A stretch of DNA of 64,000 nucleotides from Phytoactinopolyspora mesophila (lineage in GTDB: Bacteria > Actinomycetota > Actinomycetes > Jiangellales > Jiangellaceae), in the NCBI RefSeq assembly GCF_010122465.1, contig NZ_WLZY01000010.1, positions 1 to 64,000 on the forward strand, in the 5' to 3' direction. The position numbers were made by a program, and so were the translations under genes. Position 1 is the stretch's first letter. Each line of letters opens with the position of its first letter. The notes under the pieces were generated by a model. The model did no database searches, was not told the DNA's origin, and worked only from the letters and a program-made list of their open reading frames with translations. Below, piece by piece: positions 26,265-34,841 of this stretch.

Positions 26265-26284
26265 TTCGTGACGCGAGTCACGAA
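26265..26284. promoter_or_regulatory. Palindromic operator candidate upstream of E1 alpha
   Basis: Perfect 8-base arms TTCGTGAC and GTCACGAA separated by GCGA, 112 bases before the E1 alpha start. The size and symmetry suggest a dimeric regulator site. No regulator gene is adjacent, so its owner is unknown. Confidence 0.45.
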
Positions 26285-26395
26285 CATACCTCCGGCCCGG
26301 ACCACGGCGCACCCAAGTCGTGTTTCTGGCAGGTGGTCAGGACACGGCCAGGCTGGCGCGGCGACCCCGCGGAGCCGACGACGTGAAGGAGAGAC

Positions 26396-27547
26396 ATGAC
26401 TGTCGATACGGCGGTTGACCCGGCCGGTGGCGGAGCTGCGAGCGAGCCCGAGCTCGTCCAGCTCCTGACTCCCGAAGGTCAGCGAGTACCGAACGAGCAT
26501 TATGACGCGCTGATCGATGACATCGGCACAGCTGAGATCCGCGCTCTATACCGCGATCTCGTCCTGTCACGGCGCGTCGACAGCGAAGCCGTCGCGCTGC
26601 AGCGGCAAGGCGAACTCGGGCTGTGGGCCAGTTTGCTCGGCCAGGAGGCAGCCCAGGTCGGCTCCGGTCGCGCGCTGCGGCAGCAAGACCACGTGTTCCC
26701 GACGTACCGCGAGCACGCCGTGGCGTGGTGCCGAGGTGTCGACCCCGCACAGCTACTGGGGCTGTTTCGTGGCGTCGACCAAGGCGGGTGGGACCCCCGC
26801 GAGAACAACTTCCATCTCTATACGATCGTCATCGGCGCTCAGACGCTGCATGCCACCGGCTACGCGATGGGTGTCCAGCGCGACGGTGCCCTCGGCACCG
26901 GCGACCCCGATCGCGACACCGCCGTCGTCGCCTACTTCGGTGACGGCGCCACCAGCCAGGGCGACGTCAACGAAGCCTTTATCTGGGCCAGCGTCACCAA
27001 TGCGCCGGTGGTCTTCTTCTGCCAGAACAACCAATGGGCCATCTCCGAGCCCCTCGAGCGCCAGACCCGCGTTCCGCTGTACCGCCGGGCATACGGCTTC
27101 GGATTCCCGGGGCTCCGGGTCGACGGCAACGATGTCCTGGCCTGCCTGGCCGTCAGCCGAGAGGCACTTCAGCGCGCCCGTGACGGCGAAGGGCCGACGC
27201 TGATCGAGGCTTTCACCTATCGGATGGGCGCGCACACCACCACCGACGATCCCACCCGATACCGTCTCGGCTCTGAGCTCGAGCACTGGCGGCTGAAAGA
27301 TCCCATCGAGCGGGTCAAGGCTTACATGGTCCGTGGCGACATGGCTGACCAAGCCTTTTTCGACGACGTGGAGGCCGAGTCCGAGTCGCTCGCAGAGCAT
27401 CTACGCACCGCCTGCCGGCAACTTCCCGACCCCAGCCCGGAGTCGATCTTCGATCACGTCTACGTCGACCCCACACCCCCGCTGCTCGCGCAGCGTGACG
27501 AGATGAAGACCTACCTGGACTCCTTCACCGACGAGGAGGCCCAATGA
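26396..27547 (+). CDS. 2-oxoacid dehydrogenase E1 component, alpha subunit
   Basis: A 383-residue thiamine-diphosphate enzyme subunit. The ThDP motif begins GDG at about residue 182 (YFGDGATSQGDVNEAF) and ends NN about 28 residues later (FFCQNNQWAIS). With the beta subunit it decarboxylates pyruvate or a branched-chain 2-oxoacid and hands the acyl group to E2 lipoate. The phosphorylation-loop region (YRMGAHTTTDDPTRYR) looks like the branched-chain type, where HTTSDDP is common, so a branched-chain substrate is somewhat favoured over pyruvate. It starts at ATG with GGAGAG upstream and overlaps the beta gene by 4 bases. Confidence 0.93.
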   Translation: MTVDTAVDPAGGGAASEPELVQLLTPEGQRVPNEHYDALIDDIGTAEIRALYRDLVLSRRVDSEAVALQRQGELGLWASLLGQEAAQVGSGRALRQQDHVFPTYREHAVAWCRGVDPAQLLGLFRGVDQGGWDPRENNFHLYTIVIGAQTLHATGYAMGVQRDGALGTGDPDRDTAVVAYFGDGATSQGDVNEAFIWASVTNAPVVFFCQNNQWAISEPLERQTRVPLYRRAYGFGFPGLRVDGNDVLACLAVSREALQRARDGEGPTLIEAFTYRMGAHTTTDDPTRYRLGSELEHWRLKDPIERVKAYMVRGDMADQAFFDDVEAESESLAEHLRTACRQLPDPSPESIFDHVYVDPTPPLLAQRDEMKTYLDSFTDEEAQ

Positions 27548-28521
27548 CCTCGCTCAACATCATCAAATCCATCAATGCCGGGCTCCGGCGTTCGATGGAG
27601 AACGACCACAAAGTCCTCATCATGGGTGAGGACGTCGGCAAGCTCGGCGGCGTGTTCCGAGTCACTGACGGTCTGCAGAAAGATTTCGGCGAGGATCGCG
27701 TCATCGACACTCCGCTGGCCGAATCCGGCATCATCGGCACGGCCGTCGGTCTCGCCCTGCGCGGCTACCGGCCGGTGTGCGAGATCCAGTTCGACGGGTT
27801 TGTCTTCCCCGGCTACGACCAGATCGTCAGCCAGGTCGCCAAGATGCATTTCCGTTCCGGTGGACGGCTCCGGCTGCCGATTGTCATCCGGATCCCCTAC
27901 GGCGGTGGCATCGGCGCCGTCGAGCACCACGCCGAAAGCCCGGAAGCCTACTTCGTCCACACCCCTGGGCTCAAAGTCGTCTCGTGTGCAAACCCCGAAG
28001 ACGCGTACTGGATGATCCAGCAAGCCATCGAGTCCGACGATCCGGTGATGTTCTTCGAGCCGAAGCGTCGCTACTACGAGAAGGCAGAGTTCGAGCTCGA
28101 CGGATCGCCGCCGCTGCCTTTGCACACCTCCCGCGTGGTACAGCAGGGCACAGACGCCACGGTGGTCGCCTACGGCCCGATGGTCAAGACCTGTCTGGAA
28201 GCCGCGGCCGCGGCCACGGAAGACAACCGTTCGCTCGAAGTGATCGATCTTCGCTCGCTGTCCCCTCTCGATCTTGACCCGGTGTACGAATCCGTGCGGC
28301 GCACGGGCCGGCTCGTCGTCGTTCACGAAGCTCAGCGAACCCTCGGTGTCGGCGCCGAAGTCGCGGCCCGCGTCACTGAAGAGTGCTTCTACTCCCTCGA
28401 AGCTCCGGTGGTCCGGGTGACCGGCTACGACACGCCGTACCCGCCGGCCCGGGTCGAGGATGACTACTTACCCGACCTCGACCGCGTACTCGACGGCGTC
28501 GACCGCGCACTGACCTACTGA
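27544..28521 (+). CDS. 2-oxoacid dehydrogenase E1 component, beta subunit
   Basis: A 325-residue partner of the preceding gene. The N-terminal domain has MGEDVGKLGGVFRVTDGL and the catalytic-site region FDTPLAESGIIGTAVGLALRGYRPV (here IDTPLAESG), with EIQF and the Glu that activates ThDP. The C-terminal transketolase domain has DLRSLSPLDLDPV and VVVHEAQRTLGVGAEV. Start ATG overlaps the alpha stop (ATGA), so the two are translationally coupled, as expected for a 2+2 heterotetramer. Confidence 0.94.
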   Translation: MTSLNIIKSINAGLRRSMENDHKVLIMGEDVGKLGGVFRVTDGLQKDFGEDRVIDTPLAESGIIGTAVGLALRGYRPVCEIQFDGFVFPGYDQIVSQVAKMHFRSGGRLRLPIVIRIPYGGGIGAVEHHAESPEAYFVHTPGLKVVSCANPEDAYWMIQQAIESDDPVMFFEPKRRYYEKAEFELDGSPPLPLHTSRVVQQGTDATVVAYGPMVKTCLEAAAAATEDNRSLEVIDLRSLSPLDLDPVYESVRRTGRLVVVHEAQRTLGVGAEVAARVTEECFYSLEAPVVRVTGYDTPYPPARVEDDYLPDLDRVLDGVDRALTY

Positions 28522-28541
28522 TCTTCGAAAGGACGACCAGA

Positions 28542-29978
28542 GTGAGCGTTTCGCAGTTCAACCTTCCCGACGTCGGCGAAGGCCTGACCGAGGCGGAAAT
28601 CGTGTCCTGGAAGGTCGAGCCAGGAGACACGGTGAAGGTCAACGACGTCATCGTGGAGATCGAGACCGCCAAGTCCTTGGTCGAGTTGCCGTGCCCGTTC
28701 GCGGGAGTCGTCGAGAGCCTGCTTGTCGACGAAGGCGCCACGGTACCGGTTGGCACGCCCATCATCGCCGTGCGCACCGGAGGAGAAGCTTCCCGGGCCG
28801 ACACCGCCAGTCCGGGTGAAGACCTAGTACCGGCTCCCGAAGCTCCTGCCGAGGACGCGGGCGCCCCCGCACCGACCGAGGACGGCCGCCAGCCGGTGCT
28901 CGTCGGCTACGGTCCCCGCACCTCCGCGGCCAAGCGCCGGGCTCGCAAGCCGGTCTCGGCCCCATCGGGCGCATCCACCCCTGCTCACGGCTCCGAGGCA
29001 ACGCGTACTCAGCAGCCTGAGAGCAACGGTTCCGGCACCGAGGCAGCAGAACAGACGCTGCGCGCACCGGAGAGCAGGGCGCGGGTTCTGGCCAAGCCAC
29101 CGGTTCGCAAGCTGGCCAAAGACCTCGGCGTCGACATCTCGAGCATCACACCGACCGGTCCCAATGGCACCGTGACCCGTGACGACGTCCAAGCTGCAGC
29201 CGCCGCGACCGCCGAACCAGCCACGTCCACCCAGGAACGTCCCCGCGCCGGCACGGGCACCGGCTGGCATGGTTTGGCCCGCGAAGAGCGCACCCCCATC
29301 CGGTCGGTCCGGCGCAAGACCGCCGAGGCGATGGTTCAGTCGGCATTCACCGCGCCGCACGTCACCGAGTTCATCACGGTGGACGTCACCCGCACCATGC
29401 GGCTGATCGAACGCCTGCGCGAGTCCCGGGAGTTCCGCGAGGTCAAGCTGTCGCCGCTGGCACTCGCCGCCCGAGCCATCTGCCTGGCCATGCCACGTAC
29501 GCCGGAGATCAACTCCCGGTGGGACGACGACGCCGGAGAGATCGTCACTCAGCGCTTCGTCAACCTGGGCATCGCGGCGGCCACCCCGCGCGGCCTCGTC
29601 GTGCCGAACGTCAAGGACGCTCATCTGCTGCCCCTGCGCGATCTGGCGGTCGCCATCAACGAGCTGGCCGCCACCGCGCGCGACGGCAAGACCCCGCCGT
29701 CGGACATGCTCGGGGGAACCTTCTCCATCACGAACGTAGGCGTGTTCGGGGTCGATACCGGTACGCCGATCATCAATCCGGGGGAAGCAGCCATCTTCGT
29801 GCTGGGTGCGATCCGGCAACAGCCGTGGGTCCACAAGGGCAAGGTCAAACCTCGCTGGATCACCACGCTAGGGCTGTCTTTCGACCACCGGCTGGTCGAC
29901 GGCGCCCAGGGTTCGCAGTTCATCGCCGACGTGGCGGCGCTGCTGGAAGACCCGGGCAACGCCCTGGCATGGGGCTGA
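28542..29978 (+). CDS. 2-oxoacid dehydrogenase E2 component (dihydrolipoamide acyltransferase)
   Basis: A 478-residue acyltransferase. One lipoyl domain lies at the N-terminus with the lipoylated Lys at about residue 44 (EIETAKSLVE). A Pro/Ala/Glu linker follows, then the E1/E3-binding domain at about 185-220 (KPPVRKLAKDLGVDISSI). The catalytic domain ends with the active-site FDHRLVDGAQG (HxxxDG). GTG start with AAGGA upstream, 20 bases after the E1 beta stop. No lipoamide dehydrogenase follows; E3 must be encoded elsewhere. A strong terminator closes the operon. Confidence 0.95.
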   Translation: MSVSQFNLPDVGEGLTEAEIVSWKVEPGDTVKVNDVIVEIETAKSLVELPCPFAGVVESLLVDEGATVPVGTPIIAVRTGGEASRADTASPGEDLVPAPEAPAEDAGAPAPTEDGRQPVLVGYGPRTSAAKRRARKPVSAPSGASTPAHGSEATRTQQPESNGSGTEAAEQTLRAPESRARVLAKPPVRKLAKDLGVDISSITPTGPNGTVTRDDVQAAAAATAEPATSTQERPRAGTGTGWHGLAREERTPIRSVRRKTAEAMVQSAFTAPHVTEFITVDVTRTMRLIERLRESREFREVKLSPLALAARAICLAMPRTPEINSRWDDDAGEIVTQRFVNLGIAAATPRGLVVPNVKDAHLLPLRDLAVAINELAATARDGKTPPSDMLGGTFSITNVGVFGVDTGTPIINPGEAAIFVLGAIRQQPWVHKGKVKPRWITTLGLSFDHRLVDGAQGSQFIADVAALLEDPGNALAWG

Positions 29979-30030
29979 GACGGTCCAGAAGCTCCGGTTG
30001 ACGCCTGTAGAGCCTTGTAACAACGACAAG

Positions 30031-30071
30031 AAGAGGGCCCCGCGAGGAAATTGCTCCTCGCGGGGCCTCTT
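30031..30071 (+). terminator. Terminator of the 2-oxoacid dehydrogenase operon
   Basis: Arms 30031-30048 and 30055-30071 pair over 17 bases with one bulged G around a 6-base loop, 52 bases after the E2 stop. Flanking CAAC and GTTG extend the pairing. Confidence 0.85.
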
Positions 30072-30111
30072 CGGTTGTTCTTGACCGAGTCGTCAGGCGT
30101 TCACGACCCTA

Positions 30112-30275
30112 AGAGGCCGCGCAGAATGGGGCGCCTGACAGCGAGCGGGGTCGGGCGCCTGGATGGCAAGGCGGAGGAAGGAGTCGCACTGGGTTTGTGC
30201 GACGACTGACGACAACGCCGCCAGCCAGGATGCTCGGGCCCGCGAGCCAGGCGACTCCCATTCTGCGCGGCCTCT
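30112..30275. repeat. 164-base imperfect palindromic repeat
   Basis: Terminal arms of 19 bases (30112-30130 and 30257-30275, AGAGGCCGCGCAGAATGGG) are perfectly complementary. The interior continues as an imperfect palindrome with a 7-base inner stem (GTCGCAC/GTGCGAC). Part of its centre (GCGGAGGA..GTCGC.CTGGG...GACGACAAC...GCCAG) resembles 63496-63578, so this looks like one member of a dispersed non-coding repeat family. It lies between the operon terminator and the stop of the convergent adhesin gene. No protein is encoded. Confidence 0.75.
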
Positions 30276-30282
30276 AAAGGTG

Positions 30283-31578
30283 TCAGGACCGGGTGTTCCG
30301 GCCGGCAACGGCGAATCCGGTGAGTCCGAGTCCACCGATCAGCGCCACCAGTCCGGCAGCGACCATCAGCGTCGAGGCCGCTCCGGTGTCGGGCAGCTCT
30401 TCGTCCTCGTCCTCATCGTCTTCGTCGTCCTCGGGCGGAGTGGTCGGCTCGGGCGTCTCGGTCGGCTCGGGCGTCTCGGTCGGCTCGGGTGTGTCCGTCG
30501 GCTCGGGTGTGTCCGTCGGCTCCGGCGTCTCGGTCGGCTCCGGCGTGTCCGTCGGCTCCGGCGTCTCGGTCGGCTCCGGCGTGTCCGTCGGCTCCTCGGT
30601 GGGTTCAGGCTCCTGCGTGACCCACGAGACCTCGCCGGAAACGCTCAACTTGGTGTTCTCCGAAGACGCCAGGATCAGCGACTGGGTCGGGTGCTTCTCA
30701 TAGTCAGCGCCCACGAACAGCCGGCCTAGGTTCAGCGTGGCCGACGCGCTCAAGTCGACGGTTCCCGCGCCGTCCGGCGCACCCTCCGGAACGTCGACAT
30801 AGATCTCCGCGCCGTCGCTGACCTCGCCGCCCAAGGGCTCGGCGTCACCGTTGACAAGCGTGACGTCCTCCGGCAGCGTCGACGACAGCTCAGCGATCTC
30901 AGCTGACGTGGCGACCTCGAACGGGCCGAGCACGGTGCCCGGCTCCCCCGAGACCTCATCCGGTGTCAGGGCAAGTTCTGGTGCGGGCTGTTCATCCAGC
31001 CCTTCGTTTTCGTCGCCGGTCAGGAATTCATAGAGGGCCCGCACGTCGCCGCTGGACTGAGGGTGCCCTGGGGTGACGAGGCCCCGAGCCAGGTTGGCAC
31101 CGTCGCTGTAATGCCAGATGGCTGCCTGGGTGGCCGCGATGGCTTCCCGCCGGCTGAGCCCGTTCTGGAACGAATGGTCGACGCTTTCTTCGATCTCCTC
31201 CAGATCAACCGCCGGATAGGAGTTGTGCAGGATCCAGTTGATGTGGTCGCGGTTCTCGTGGAACAGCGAGTCGGGGTCGGGGTACTGGTCCCACGGGACT
31301 TCGTCCATGTTCGGGTGGTCGCGATCGATCTCGACGTCGATCTCGACGCAGTACGTCTTCAGTGCGGCGCCGTCGGGCAGGCTGAGCCCGATCAACATGG
31401 TGCTCAGGCTGCCGCGACCGTCCAGGTTCACCCGGAGGCCTTGAATGTTGTCGTTATCGAGAGTTGCTCGTTTGTCCGGTTCGGCCGTGGTGAGGGCGGC
31501 GGCGGACACACCCATCCCGACCAAGGACAGCGCTAGGCCACCCGCTATGAGGGTGGCCCTGCGGACTGGCGTTGGCAT
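30283..31578 (-). CDS. LPXTG-anchored thioester-domain surface protein
   Basis: A 431-residue cell-wall protein. Signal peptide at 1-30. The thioester domain has the Cys at about 77 (LKTYCVEID) and the Gln at about 151 (AATQAAIWHYSDG), the Cys-Gln pair that forms an internal thioester and bonds covalently to host or surface amines. A second beta-rich domain (about 200-320) follows, then a PEPTETPEPTDT stalk (about 330-380), an acidic stretch, and LPDTG near residue 393 with a membrane helix and basic tail for sortase. AGGGAG lies 8 bases before the ATG. Likely an adhesin or cell-surface cross-linker. Confidence 0.88.
   Translation of the reverse strand: MPTPVRRATLIAGGLALSLVGMGVSAAALTTAEPDKRATLDNDNIQGLRVNLDGRGSLSTMLIGLSLPDGAALKTYCVEIDVEIDRDHPNMDEVPWDQYPDPDSLFHENRDHINWILHNSYPAVDLEEIEESVDHSFQNGLSRREAIAATQAAIWHYSDGANLARGLVTPGHPQSSGDVRALYEFLTGDENEGLDEQPAPELALTPDEVSGEPGTVLGPFEVATSAEIAELSSTLPEDVTLVNGDAEPLGGEVSDGAEIYVDVPEGAPDGAGTVDLSASATLNLGRLFVGADYEKHPTQSLILASSENTKLSVSGEVSWVTQEPEPTEEPTDTPEPTETPEPTDTPEPTETPEPTDTPEPTDTPEPTETPEPTETPEPTTPPEDDEDDEDEDEELPDTGAASTLMVAAGLVALIGGLGLTGFAVAGRNTRS
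30430..30600 (-). repeat. Tandem repeats encoding the Pro/Glu/Thr stalk
   Basis: Units of 18 bases (reading GGCTCGGGCGTCTCGGTC or GGCTCGGGTGTGTCCGTC on the plus strand) are repeated about nine times with alternating variants, encoding EPTETP and EPTDTP. Such repeats change copy number easily, so stalk length may vary between strains. Confidence 0.85.
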
Positions 31579-31818
31579 CTTTCTCCCTTGTTTGGTCGCA
31601 TCCGCCGCCCCGTGGGGCGGACAGACGCTAAGTCAAGATCACTCCCCCGCCGCGCGGGATACTACCGAAGAGCGACAGACCCGGCTCAAGCACCCCCGTG
31701 TGGGGTAAATCGGACGCCGGGCCAGAAGTCAGATTTTTGGGTCTCACCAGCACTTATAGTGCGATAGTCACGGAGGGTGCCTAGGCAGCAACTGATCGTT
31801 AGCATAGGGTCGATTCCC

Positions 31819-32616
31819 GTGGCCGACTTCACCGAAGCGACGACCGTCAAGTATGTAGAGCCAGGAAGCTATGACGTCGATATCGACGGCACCTGGTCCG
31901 TGGGCGACGTGCCCAACGGGGGCTATCTCCTGGCGCTGATCCTGCGGGCGGTTATCTCCGAATCGCCGCACCCACACCCGGTCAGCACCAGCGCCCATTT
32001 CGTCGCTCCGCCGTCGCGCGGCCGGGCCCGGATCCGCGTCGATCTACTGCGAGCCGGTCGCACCACCGCCACCTTGCGGGCGACGGTCATCCAGGAGGGG
32101 ATCTCCCGCGTCGAGGCCTTAATCACCACCGCCACTCTCGACCGCAACGCCGACGTCGAATGGGCCGGCCCGGCTCCGGAGCCGGTCGCTCCCGTCGACG
32201 AGTGCATCCCGGCCGTGGTCGACCTGCCCGACGGGACCCACGTCGGGCTCCTGGAGCATGTGGACCTGCGCCTCGATCCCCAAACACTCGGCTGGTTCTC
32301 CGGCCGGCCCGCAGGGCAACTGTCGATGCGCGGTCATGTCCGCCTGGCCGACGGCACTCAGCCTGACCCGTTGGTGCTGGCCCTAGCCGTCGACTCGCTG
32401 CCGCCCACGGTATTCGGCCTGGGACGGCTGGGCTGGGCCCCCACCGTCGAGCTCTCAGTCACCACTCGCAGCCTGCCTGCGCCAGGCTGGTTGACGGTAC
32501 ATCTGCGGGGCCGGTTGGTCAGGGACGGATGGTTCGACGAGGAAGCCGAGGTGTATGACGCCGACGGCTCGCTGGTGGCGCAGTCGCGCCAGCTCGCGCG
32601 AGTCCGTGTCACCTGA
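31819..32616 (+). CDS. Acyl-CoA thioesterase-like protein (double hotdog fold)
   Basis: About 265 residues. The N-terminal half has DGTWSVGDVPNGGYLLALILRAV and the C-terminal half SLPPTVFGLGRLGWAPTVELSVTTR, matching the TesB-like thioesterase family with two hotdog domains. It would hydrolyse acyl-CoA in the cytoplasm; chain length is unknown. GTG at 31819 (MADFTEATTV) is preferred because upstream codons do not look conserved; a longer version from 31777 is possible. It ends one base before the stop of the convergent DtxR-type gene. Confidence 0.85.
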   Translation: MADFTEATTVKYVEPGSYDVDIDGTWSVGDVPNGGYLLALILRAVISESPHPHPVSTSAHFVAPPSRGRARIRVDLLRAGRTTATLRATVIQEGISRVEALITTATLDRNADVEWAGPAPEPVAPVDECIPAVVDLPDGTHVGLLEHVDLRLDPQTLGWFSGRPAGQLSMRGHVRLADGTQPDPLVLALAVDSLPPTVFGLGRLGWAPTVELSVTTRSLPAPGWLTVHLRGRLVRDGWFDEEAEVYDADGSLVAQSRQLARVRVT

Positions 32617-33318
32617 TCATCCCTGCTCTTCCCTGACGACCCAAAGGGCCGAGGCAGCGACGTCGGTGAGCTCCAGCTCTTCGGCTCCGGGCCCGGTACC
32701 CACCAGCAGTGTCGAAGACCCCGCGTACGCTCGCCGCCTGAGCACCTGGATCCGCTGGTCCAGCCTGATGTCGTTGGCCGTGAAGTAGCGCAGCAATTCC
32801 GGCTCGTCGTCGGAGATCCGGGCTACGCGTCCCGCATCACCTGGCGCGAGGACCGACAACCGCACCGCGTCGGGCCGCTCGACCGTGCCGTCCGGCGCCG
32901 GAATCGGGTCACCGTGCGGATCCCGGACCGGGTGGCCGAGCCGCTCGTCGATCCGTTCCAGCAGGCGGTCGGAGATCACATGCTCGAGTTGCTCGGCTTC
33001 GTCATGCACCTCGTCCCACCGATAGCCGAGTTCTGCCACCAGATAGGTCTCCACCAGCCGGTGCCGGCGCAGGGTCCGCAAGGCAAGCGCTTTACCGGCA
33101 TCGGTCAGATCCACCGGACCATAACGCTGATGTGTCACCAGCCCTTGGTCGTGCAGCCGGCGCACCATCTCAGAGATCGCCGGGGCGCCCACGCCGAGGC
33201 GCGTTTTCAGGTACGACGCGGTCACGGGAACGTTGTCCCACTCCTGGGCGGCATAGATGACCTTCACGCAGTCTTCTGCCGCCACGGACACCCTGCCTGG
33301 GCGGTGCTCTTCGGCCAC
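32617..33318 (-). CDS. Metal-dependent transcriptional repressor, DtxR/MntR family
   Basis: A 233-residue regulator with the three DtxR domains: winged HTH at about 10-75 (VPVTASYLKTRLGVGAPAISEMVRRLHDQGLVTHQ), the dimer and metal-binding domain at 80-145 (TYLVAELGYRWDEVHDEAEQLEHVIS), and a C-terminal FeoA/SH3-like domain (about 155-230). With Fe(II) or Mn(II) bound it would repress metal-uptake genes. The palindrome in front of the metal ABC operon at 41555 is a candidate target; this is inference. The gene abuts the convergent thioesterase gene, stop to stop. Confidence 0.92.
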   Translation of the reverse strand: MAEEHRPGRVSVAAEDCVKVIYAAQEWDNVPVTASYLKTRLGVGAPAISEMVRRLHDQGLVTHQRYGPVDLTDAGKALALRTLRRHRLVETYLVAELGYRWDEVHDEAEQLEHVISDRLLERIDERLGHPVRDPHGDPIPAPDGTVERPDAVRLSVLAPGDAGRVARISDDEPELLRYFTANDIRLDQRIQVLRRRAYAGSSTLLVGTGPGAEELELTDVAASALWVVREEQG

Positions 33319-33338
33319 AGGGACAGACTAGTGTGTCG

Positions 33339-34841
33339 TCATCCCGTCCTCAGGGAGAAGCGGTCGGCGGCGCGAATAGCAAGCAACATGGGCACCATCA
33401 GAGTGGGATCATCCACCGGGTGTCCTAGCAGTTCTTCGGCCCGCCGAAGCCTTTGATGCAACGATTGGCGCCTGACGTGCAGATGGTCAGCGGCACGCGT
33501 CGGGCTGCACCCGTGCCGCAAATAGATGTCGACCGTACGCACCAGGTCACTGCCATGCGCGGCGTCCCAGCGTTGCAACGGCCCCAGCAGGTCGTCCACG
33601 AGCTGACGCCGACTGGTTTCGTCGACAAGCCCCAGCAACCGATCAGGCAAGCTCTCGCGCCACACCCGGATGCCCGGTGCACCTTGGTCGAGGGCCGCGT
33701 GGGCTTCTCGCAGGGACCGGCCGGTCTCGTCAGCGGACACCGGCGGACCGATCACACACGTCAGGTCATGGCCGGGCGCGACGCCATGCCGACGCAGGCG
33801 CTCGGCCAGCGCCCCAGCCGGATCAGCCACCTCGCCATCGGCCACGACGATCCCGAACACCTGGTCACGTACCCGCCCGGCGAGTGCTCCGCCCGAGTGA
33901 GCACCAACGGTACGGATCAACGCGGTGGTGGCCTTCGGGTCGGTCGTCGACGCCGCCAGGCCCAGCAGCGCTGCGCCCGCAGGAGGGTGCAACCCGGCCA
34001 ACCCCGCCCTGACGATGAACTCGTGCTCGCTGGCGACATTTCCCTTCAGTAGATCCTCGAACAGCGCAGGAGCCACCGATCCCGGCTCGCCAGGCGCGTC
34101 ACGAAGGTGAACCACAGCGACGCCTGCAGCGGCCGCGATCCGGCGGGCGGCCAGGGACAATGCTCCCGGCGCCCATCCGGAATTGTGGCCGAGAAAGACA
34201 TCACCCCAAGGGCTGCCGTCGACCAGCACCGGGGCACGCACGACGGCCTCGGCGGCCAGCCTGCTCAACACCTGCTTCGATGCGACACCTCCGGCGGCGA
34301 CCATCTGGCCCGACGCGGTGGAGATCATGACTGGACAGCCGATATGCCGGGCGGCGATACGCGCCACGCCGTCCAGACCGCCGGTTGCCAGCGCCGCGAA
34401 CAGGGCGTCGCTCAACTGGTCGACGACCCGCAGTTCGGTGCCCTCGCGGTCCAGGATCACGGTGTTGACGGCCCGGCAGATCCGCTCGAACGGGACGACG
34501 TCATCGAGCCTGATCAACGGGATCTCACGCCGGTCGGCTTCGTCGACCAACTCCACAGGCAAATCGGACAACGAACGGCCGATCTCGATGGCCACCGCCG
34601 TGACCCCCCGCTCGGCCAAGTCGCGGATCCAGAACCGCCTGGCCCCGGCATCGGCCCCGGACAAGCCCAGTCCCGTGGTCAGCAGCAGCTCACCTCCGGA
34701 CAGCAGGGGGCCGATCTCGAAGATCTCGCTCGAGTGCGCCCACATCACCTGCCGGTTCAATCCCTCGGCGCTCGTGGTCAGCAACGGCGCGGCAGCTTTG
34801 ACCGCCGGCAGATCGAGGATTTCACGTACCGTCATGGACAT
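33339..34841 (-). CDS. PucR-family transcriptional regulator
   Basis: About 500 residues. The N-terminal PucR sensory domain starts TVREILDLPAVKAAAPLLTTSAEGLNRQVMWAHSSE. A GGDEF-like middle region follows, and the C-terminal HTH_30 reads VDIYLRHGCSPTRAADHLHVRRQSLHQRLRRAEELLG. PucR proteins control purine or pyrimidine salvage and degradation. MSMTVREIL at 34841 matches the usual family start; TTG at 34889 with GGGAG upstream is an alternative that adds 16 residues. It is divergent from the deaminase-permease pair, which it probably regulates. Confidence 0.9.
   Translation of the reverse strand: MSMTVREILDLPAVKAAAPLLTTSAEGLNRQVMWAHSSEIFEIGPLLSGGELLLTTGLGLSGADAGARRFWIRDLAERGVTAVAIEIGRSLSDLPVELVDEADRREIPLIRLDDVVPFERICRAVNTVILDREGTELRVVDQLSDALFAALATGGLDGVARIAARHIGCPVMISTASGQMVAAGGVASKQVLSRLAAEAVVRAPVLVDGSPWGDVFLGHNSGWAPGALSLAARRIAAAAGVAVVHLRDAPGEPGSVAPALFEDLLKGNVASEHEFIVRAGLAGLHPPAGAALLGLAASTTDPKATTALIRTVGAHSGGALAGRVRDQVFGIVVADGEVADPAGALAERLRRHGVAPGHDLTCVIGPPVSADETGRSLREAHAALDQGAPGIRVWRESLPDRLLGLVDETSRRQLVDDLLGPLQRWDAAHGSDLVRTVDIYLRHGCSPTRAADHLHVRRQSLHQRLRRAEELLGHPVDDPTLMVPMLLAIRAADRFSLRTG

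Larger units (their letters stand above)
25731..26395. other. 665-base divergent intergenic region between sugar operon and 2-oxoacid dehydrogenase operon
   Basis: No credible gene. It holds the LacI-type operator at 25820-25837, a palindrome at 26265-26284, and an inverted repeat of 10 bases (26061-26070 and 26112-26121, CACATCAGGC). The octamer CTTGTGCG occurs at 26051 and 26084 and in reverse at 26166. GAAGGAGAG at 26386-26394 region is the Shine-Dalgarno for the E1 alpha gene. The open frames here are short and lack coding bias. Confidence 0.5.

Noticed and set aside
26396-29978. Complete 2-oxoacid dehydrogenase complex locus
   Set aside because: The E3 (lipoamide dehydrogenase) gene is not in the operon; a terminator follows E2, so the locus supplies E1 and E2 only.
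30430-30600. CRISPR-like array of short repeats
   Set aside because: Units are contiguous 18-base coding repeats for a Pro/Glu/Thr stalk without spacers. No CRISPR array was seen elsewhere in the window.
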